Below are positions 59,954-64,000 of a stretch of 64,000 nucleotides of DNA, piece after piece. This DNA comes from Clostridiales bacterium (GTDB lineage Bacteria; Bacillota; Clostridia; Oscillospirales; Oscillospiraceae), in the NCBI GenBank assembly GCA_004558115.1, contig SFDT01000002.1:12581-76580 (forward strand). The letters run 5' to 3'. A program made the translations under genes and the position numbers. How positions within the stretch are numbered: position 1 is the first letter of the stretch; each line of letters starts with the position of its first letter. The notes under the pieces were generated by a model. That model was given only the letters and a program-made list of their open reading frames with translations. It was not told the DNA's origin and did not search any database.

Positions 59954-60745
59954 ATGAGAAAACAACAGATGCTGGCCGCCGCGCTTGTGACGGCTTTTCT
60001 TCTGACGGCCTGTGGTGCCCGAACGGAACAAACGCCCGCTCCGGCGCCGGCAGAGCCGGAGGAGATGCCGGCCTCGGAAGAGCTCCAGGCCTCCGGGGAA
60101 GCGCCCCGGGACATGCTGCCTGACCTGGATGTCTCCGCTTTGAAAGACACCATGCCGGAGACGGATTATGAGGCCTTCACAGCCTATCTTCCGGTCCTGC
60201 GGGGAGAGCAGACCTTCCGCTGGGTGGCCGGACCCTATGACGGCTACCCCGATTACAACTGGGAGCCCTTTGACGCCGACATGACGGCGGTGCGCGACCA
60301 ACTCTGGCGCGGATTTGAGCAGGAGCCGCCGGAGACACTGGCTCTGGATCGCTTGGCGGTGCAGGACATCGACGGGGACGGCACGGCAGAGCTGGTGCTG
60401 CTGTTCCAAGACGGGGCCTATAATTATCTGGTGCTCCACCGGGAGGAGGACGCCGTCTACGGCACGCGGCTCTATGTGCGGTGGTTTGAGGGGCTCCAGA
60501 AAAACGGCGTGTACATCGGCGCCGCCGGGGCGGGCGACAGCACCTATCTGCGGATGGCTTTCCGGAACGGCCGTTTTGAGCAGGAGGAGCTGGCCCACCG
60601 TTTGGAGTGGGGCACTGGGTACAATTACGCGCTGGGCGGCGAAGAAGTGACGAAAGCGGCGTTTGACGCCTGGTACGCGGAAACCATGGTGGGGGACGTC
60701 ACCTGGTATGCCCCCGGCGGCGCCGTTATCCCGGAGAATCTATAA
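59954..60745 (+). CDS. Lipoprotein with a VCBS-like calcium loop
   Basis: A 263-residue protein with a signal peptide and lipobox LLTAC (Cys about 20), a Pro/Glu/Ala linker (about 24-55), and a beta-rich domain holding DIDGDGTAELVLLF (about 137-150), a calcium-binding loop of FG-GAP/VCBS type. It should be lipid-anchored outside the membrane. No enzymatic function is recognised. It has its own promoter and terminator. Confidence 0.8.
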   Translation: MRKQQMLAAALVTAFLLTACGARTEQTPAPAPAEPEEMPASEELQASGEAPRDMLPDLDVSALKDTMPETDYEAFTAYLPVLRGEQTFRWVAGPYDGYPDYNWEPFDADMTAVRDQLWRGFEQEPPETLALDRLAVQDIDGDGTAELVLLFQDGAYNYLVLHREEDAVYGTRLYVRWFEGLQKNGVYIGAAGAGDSTYLRMAFRNGRFEQEELAHRLEWGTGYNYALGGEEVTKAAFDAWYAETMVGDVTWYAPGGAVIPENL

Positions 60746-60754
60746 CGCCTGTTG

Positions 60755-60782
60755 AAAAAGCGGAAGAATTTCCGCTTTTTCC
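60755..60782 (+). terminator. Terminator after the lipoprotein gene
   Basis: AAAAAGCGGAA, short loop, TTTCCGCTTTTTCC. Confidence 0.88.
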
Positions 60783-60811
60783 TTGACAAACACCCAAAAG
60801 CCTCATAAAAT
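60783..60811 (+). promoter_or_regulatory. Promoter of the leuS T-box leader
   Basis: Perfect TTGACA (60783-60788), 17 bases, TAAAAT (60806-60811), starting right after the previous terminator. Confidence 0.8.
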
Positions 60812-60817
60812 AAAACC

Positions 60818-61058
60818 CGTTAGCGACTTTGATGGGAAGAAAGCCCGGGTATCCCACCCAAAGAGAGCCGGCGGCTGGTGTGAGCCGGTGGGGGAGCCTG
60901 CGGTATACTGGTCCCGGAGTCTTTTGCCTGAACGTTGAGTAGGGCGAAACGGCTGGCCCCGTTACAGGCCCCCAAGGGCTGTCCGGCGGACAGCTGAAAC
61001 AGGGTGGTACCGCGTTTTCAACGCCCCTGACCGAGATTGGTCAGGGGCGTTTTCATTT
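60818..61058 (+). promoter_or_regulatory. T-box riboswitch controlling leuS
   Basis: A 5' leader of about 240 bases. The conserved T-box AGGGTGGTACCGCG is at 61001-61014, and a terminator stem ACGCCCCTGACC/GGTCAGGGGCGT with TTTTC follows (61020-61055). The stem I region has AGAGAG and GGCTGGTGTGAG, and GAGTAGGGCGAA is the stem II/linker motif. Uncharged tRNA-Leu would favour antitermination. A CTG at 60908-60910 is a possible specifier codon, not certain. This accounts for the 342-base gap before leuS. Confidence 0.93.
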
Positions 61059-61087
61059 TGAAAATCACATCCGAAAGGGAGAAAAAT

Positions 61088-63514
61088 ATGAAGTACGATT
61101 TTAACGCCATTGAGAAAAAGTGGCAGCAGAAGTGGCTGGAGGAAAAGCCCTTCACTGCCGTCACCGGGGACACCACCCGGCCCAAGTTTTTTGGCCTGAT
61201 CGAGTTCCCGTATCCCTCCGGCCAGGGCCTCCACGTGGGCCATGCCCGGCCCTTCACCGCCATGGACATCATCTGCCGCAAAAAGCGGATGCAGGGCTAC
61301 AACGTCTTGTTCCCCATTGGCTACGACGCCTTCGGCCTGCCTACGGAGAACTATGCCGTTCAGCACCACATCCACCCCGCCAAGGTCACCCACGACAATG
61401 TGGAGAACTTCCGCAAGCAGCTGCACATGCTGGGCTACTCCTTTGACTGGGACCGGGAGGTAAACACCACCGACCCCAGCTATTACAAGTGGACCCAGTG
61501 GATCTTCCTGCAGATGTTCAAAAAGGGCCTGGCCTACAAGGCCTCCATGCCTGTGAACTGGTGCACCCGCTGCAAGATCGTCCTGGCCAATGAAGAAGTT
61601 GTGGAGGGCGTGTGCGAGCGCTGCGGCGGCGAGGTCATCCGCAAGGAAAAGAGCCAGTGGATGCTGGCCATCACCAAGTATGCCGACCGCCTCATCGACG
61701 ATCTGGACGATGTGGATTTCATCAACCGCGTTAAGATCCAGCAGCGCAACTGGATCGGCCGCAGCGAAGGTACCGAGGTGGACTTCACCGCCACCAACGG
61801 CGATAAGCTGACGGTCTACACCACCCGCTGCGATACCCTGTTCGGCGTGACCTACATGGTCATCTCTCCCGAGCATCCCTTCCTGGACCAGTGGAAGGAC
61901 CAGATCCAAAACTGGGACGAGGTGGCCGCTTACCGGGAGGAGGCCGCCCACAAGTCCGACTTTGAGCGGGGCGAGCTGAACAAGGAAAAGACCGGCGTCC
62001 GCCTGGAGGGCATCGAGGCCGTCAACCCCGCCAGCGGCAAGCATGTGCCCCTGTTCGTCTCCGACTACGTGCTGATGGGCTACGGCACCGGCATCGTCAT
62101 GGGCGTGCCCGGCCACGACCAGCGCGACTGGGAGTTTGCCACCAAGTTCGGCCTGCCCATCATCGAGGTGGTCAAGGGCGGCGACATCACCAAGGAGGCC
62201 TTCACCCTGAAGGATGACACCGGCATCATGGTGAACTCCGGCTTCCTGGACGGCATGACTGTCCGCGAGGCGATCCCCGCCATGAAGAAGTGGGTCACGG
62301 AGCAGGGCATCGGCCATCCCAAGACCAACTTCAAGCTCCGTGACTGGGTGTTCAGCCGCCAGCGGTACTGGGGCGAGCCCATCCCCCTGGTGAACTGCCC
62401 CAAGTGCGGCTGGGTGCCTCTGCCGGAGGACCAGCTGCCCCTGCTGCTGCCGGAGGTGGAGAGCTACGAGGTCACCGACACCGGCGAATCCCCCCTGGCC
62501 AAGATGACCGACTGGGTGAACACCACCTGCCCCCAGTGCGGTGGCCCCGCCCAGCGGGAAACGGACACCATGCCCCAGTGGGCCGGCTCCAGCTGGTACT
62601 TCCTGCGGTATATGGACCCCCACAACGACAAGGCCCTGGCCTCCAAGGAGGCTCTGGACTACTGGTCTCCCGTGGACTGGTACAACGGCGGCATGGAGCA
62701 CACCACACTGCACCTGCTGTACTCCCGCTTCTGGCACAAGTTCCTGTATGACATCGGCGTGGTGCCCACCAAGGAGCCCTACGCCAAGCGCACCAGCCAC
62801 GGCATGATCCTGGGCGAGGGCGGCGAAAAGATGTCCAAGTCTCGCGGCAACGTGGTGAATCCCAACGACATCGTGGCCCAGTACGGCGCCGACACCATGC
62901 GCCTGTATATCATGTTCGTGGGCGATTTCGAGCAGGCGGCCACCTGGTCCACTGACGCTGTCAAGGGCTCCAAGCGCTTCCTGGACCGTGTGTGGAACCT
63001 GGCGGAAAACGCCAAGGAGAGCTATGAGGTGAGCCCCGCCAACGAGGCTATCATTCACAAGACCATCAAGAAGGTCACGGACGATATCGACAACCTGAAG
63101 ATGAACACCGCCATCGCCGCCATGATGACCATGGTGAACGAGATGTCCGCCAACGGTGTCACCCGGGGCGATATGAAGGACCTGATCCTGCTGCTGAATC
63201 CCTTCGCGCCCCACATCACCGAGGAGCTGTGGGAGAACCTGGGCTTTGCCGCCCAGACCGGCAAGATGTGCTGCCAGGCGGAGTGGCCTGTATACGACGC
63301 CAGCAAGACCGTGGCTTCCACCGTCAACATGGCCGTCCAGGTCAACGGCAAGCTGAAGGGCACCATCACCGTCCCCGCCGACAGCGAGGAGGCCGCCGTG
63401 CTGGAAGCCGCCAAAGCTGTGGACAAGGTGGCCAAGGCCGTGGAGGGCATGCAGGTGGTCAAGACCATCCTGGTGAAGAACCGCCTGGTGAACCTGATCG
63501 TAAAGCCCCAGTAA
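61088..63514 (+). CDS. leuS: Leucyl-tRNA synthetase
   Basis: An 808-residue class I synthetase. Signature motifs: PYPSGQGLHVGHARPF (HIGH region), the zinc-ribbon CTRCKIVLAN and CERCGGE, the editing domain (about 225-410), NCPKCGWVPL, and KMSKSRGNVVNP. It charges tRNA-Leu. ATG 61088 is behind AAAGGGAG. It is under T-box control. Its final 37 coding bases are repeated 167 bases downstream. Confidence 0.98.
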   Translation: MKYDFNAIEKKWQQKWLEEKPFTAVTGDTTRPKFFGLIEFPYPSGQGLHVGHARPFTAMDIICRKKRMQGYNVLFPIGYDAFGLPTENYAVQHHIHPAKVTHDNVENFRKQLHMLGYSFDWDREVNTTDPSYYKWTQWIFLQMFKKGLAYKASMPVNWCTRCKIVLANEEVVEGVCERCGGEVIRKEKSQWMLAITKYADRLIDDLDDVDFINRVKIQQRNWIGRSEGTEVDFTATNGDKLTVYTTRCDTLFGVTYMVISPEHPFLDQWKDQIQNWDEVAAYREEAAHKSDFERGELNKEKTGVRLEGIEAVNPASGKHVPLFVSDYVLMGYGTGIVMGVPGHDQRDWEFATKFGLPIIEVVKGGDITKEAFTLKDDTGIMVNSGFLDGMTVREAIPAMKKWVTEQGIGHPKTNFKLRDWVFSRQRYWGEPIPLVNCPKCGWVPLPEDQLPLLLPEVESYEVTDTGESPLAKMTDWVNTTCPQCGGPAQRETDTMPQWAGSSWYFLRYMDPHNDKALASKEALDYWSPVDWYNGGMEHTTLHLLYSRFWHKFLYDIGVVPTKEPYAKRTSHGMILGEGGEKMSKSRGNVVNPNDIVAQYGADTMRLYIMFVGDFEQAATWSTDAVKGSKRFLDRVWNLAENAKESYEVSPANEAIIHKTIKKVTDDIDNLKMNTAIAAMMTMVNEMSANGVTRGDMKDLILLLNPFAPHITEELWENLGFAAQTGKMCCQAEWPVYDASKTVASTVNMAVQVNGKLKGTITVPADSEEAAVLEAAKAVDKVAKAVEGMQVVKTILVKNRLVNLIVKPQ

Positions 63515-63679
63515 GCGTTCGCGCCAAGTGGCGCGTACAAGCGTTTTTGCCGCAGGCAAAAACCTTGAACCGGGCGGGCTTTGCCTGCCCGGTTGCGTCA
63601 AATGCGGGGTCCCCGCAAAATCGGGAGATTTTGTGGGGTGCCAAGAACCGCCTGGTGAACCTGATCGTAAAGCCCCAGT
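63476..63679. repeat. 37-bp direct repeat of the leuS end around a hairpin-rich block
   Basis: The last 37 coding bases of leuS (63476-63512, coding KNRLVNLIVKPQ) recur exactly at 63643-63679. The 130 bases between them contain a chain of hairpins: GCGCCA/TGGCGC, GTTTTTGCC/GGCAAAAAC, CCGGGC/GCCCGG, GCGGGG/CCCCGC and CAAAAT/ATTTTG. It looks like an inserted element that restored the gene end, or a tandem duplication. It occupies part of the 359-base leuS-rpsU gap. Confidence 0.85.
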
Positions 63680-63707
63680 GAGTTGAAATTGTCCTCTTAC
63701 AGCGGAA

Positions 63708-63738
63708 TTTTCCACAGATATCTGAATTTTGTGGAAAA
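63708..63738. promoter_or_regulatory. Inverted pair of DnaA-box-like sites
   Basis: TTTTCCACA (63708-63716) and TGTGGAAAA (63730-63738) face each other across 13 bases, upstream of rpsU. Each fits TTWTNCACA. Confidence 0.5.
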
Positions 63739-63766
63739 CAGAATCTGCGGATTTTTCATAAAATCC

Positions 63767-63795
63767 TTGACAACTCCCCAAAAGGTCCGTATAAT
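63767..63795 (+). promoter_or_regulatory. Promoter of rpsU
   Basis: Perfect TTGACA (63767-63772) and TATAAT (63790-63795) with 17 bases between. Confidence 0.9.
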
Positions 63796-63873
63796 AGCTT
63801 TGTTAACGCCATAGATTATGGCCCTTAAAGTATCCTGGATTGAGCCGGATACCTCGGAGGGAGGGAAATATAG

Positions 63874-64000
63874 ATGTCTGAAATTCATGTGAAGGACGGC
63901 GAGTCCATCGACAGCGCACTGAAGCGTTTTAAGCGTAGCTGCGCCAAGGCTGGCGTCATTGCCGAGGTCCGCAAGAGAGAGCATTATGAAAGCCCCAGCG
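63874..64000 (+). CDS. rpsU: 30S ribosomal protein S21, partial
   Basis: The first 42 residues are visible (MSEIHVKDGESIDSALKRF, then KRSCAKAGVIAEVRKREHYE), matching S21. It is cut by the right edge. GGAGGGAGGG precedes the ATG at 63874. A strong promoter stands at 63767-63795. Confidence 0.95.
   Translation, partial: MSEIHVKDGESIDSALKRFKRSCAKAGVIAEVRKREHYESPS

Noticed and set aside
63459..63644. 61-residue minus-strand frame across the leuS end
   Set aside because: It reads through palindromes and antisense leuS without a ribosome site; it is more likely a feature of the repeat block than a gene.
63229..63681. Plus-strand frame ending with a second KNRLVNLIVKPQ after leuS
   Set aside because: It is a shadow frame of leuS that happens to read into the duplicated 37 bases; no start signal, and the duplication itself explains the match.

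Overview
The window looks like a chromosome segment of a GC-rich, S-layer-bearing, low-oxygen Gram-positive, most likely a gut Clostridia of the Oscillospiraceae type. That placement is inference from gene content: SLH-domain surface proteins, an LCP cell-wall ligase, a T-box leader before leuS, a NadD-YqeK fusion, NhaC and UxaA/LarA-type catabolic genes, and strong AGGAGG ribosome sites. No phage, IS transposase, CRISPR array, tRNA or rRNA was seen.

Layout. (1) 1-4.6 kb: a small flavodoxin/HxlR redox pair with a palindromic operator, a membrane metallophosphoesterase, a PF14907-like nucleotidyltransferase and a PLP aminotransferase. (2) 4.85-12.1 kb: one operon from a strong promoter with a PglF/CapD-type NDP-sugar dehydratase, an anchored coiled-coil protein, a PHP tyrosine phosphatase, an Ig-like protein and two tandem 491-residue Wzz/BY-kinases, both ending in GYGYG tails. 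No glycosyltransferase, flippase or polymerase is present. (3) 12.1-25.5 kb: a S26B-like peptidase, an ABC exporter, a VWA-SLH surface protein, then an operon of PqqD-like protein, lipoprotein, 92-residue Cys-bearing peptide, HPr-kinase-like protein and radical SAM/SPASM enzyme, followed by a 1642-residue GH20 surface enzyme. Together these look like a RiPP (modified peptide) system embedded in a cell-surface locus.

(4) 25.5-35.3 kb: a catabolic island with alanine racemase, NhaC antiporter, a Cys/Met-type PLP lyase, split UxaA dehydratase (SAF plus large subunit), a LarA-family racemase, two GntR regulators and a ketol-acid-reductoisomerase homologue that has lost several catalytic residues. 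A 19-bp site is repeated at the starts of the lyase and reductoisomerase-like transcripts, so the FadR-type regulator between them probably controls both. A different palindrome overlaps the larA promoter. (5) 35.4-48.5 kb: UPF0173 hydrolase, a BusR-led OpuC-type osmolyte transporter, an intergenic block with two copies of one hairpin, dihydropyrimidinase, a SLH-anchored 5'-nucleotidase, and the proline operon proB-proA-x-ywqG-proC.

(6) 48.6-64 kb: housekeeping. ClpP-like TepA, a membrane protein/XRE pair, smc-(zinc ribbon)-ftsY, rph-rdgB-yhbY-nadD/yqeK-LCP-rsfS, a lipoprotein, T-box-controlled leuS, and the start of rpsU. The last 37 bases of the leuS coding region are duplicated on the far side of a 130-bp hairpin-rich block. 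Osmolyte uptake, proline synthesis and surface assembly (S-layer, LCP, BY-kinases) suggest a cell that invests heavily in envelope and osmotic control.
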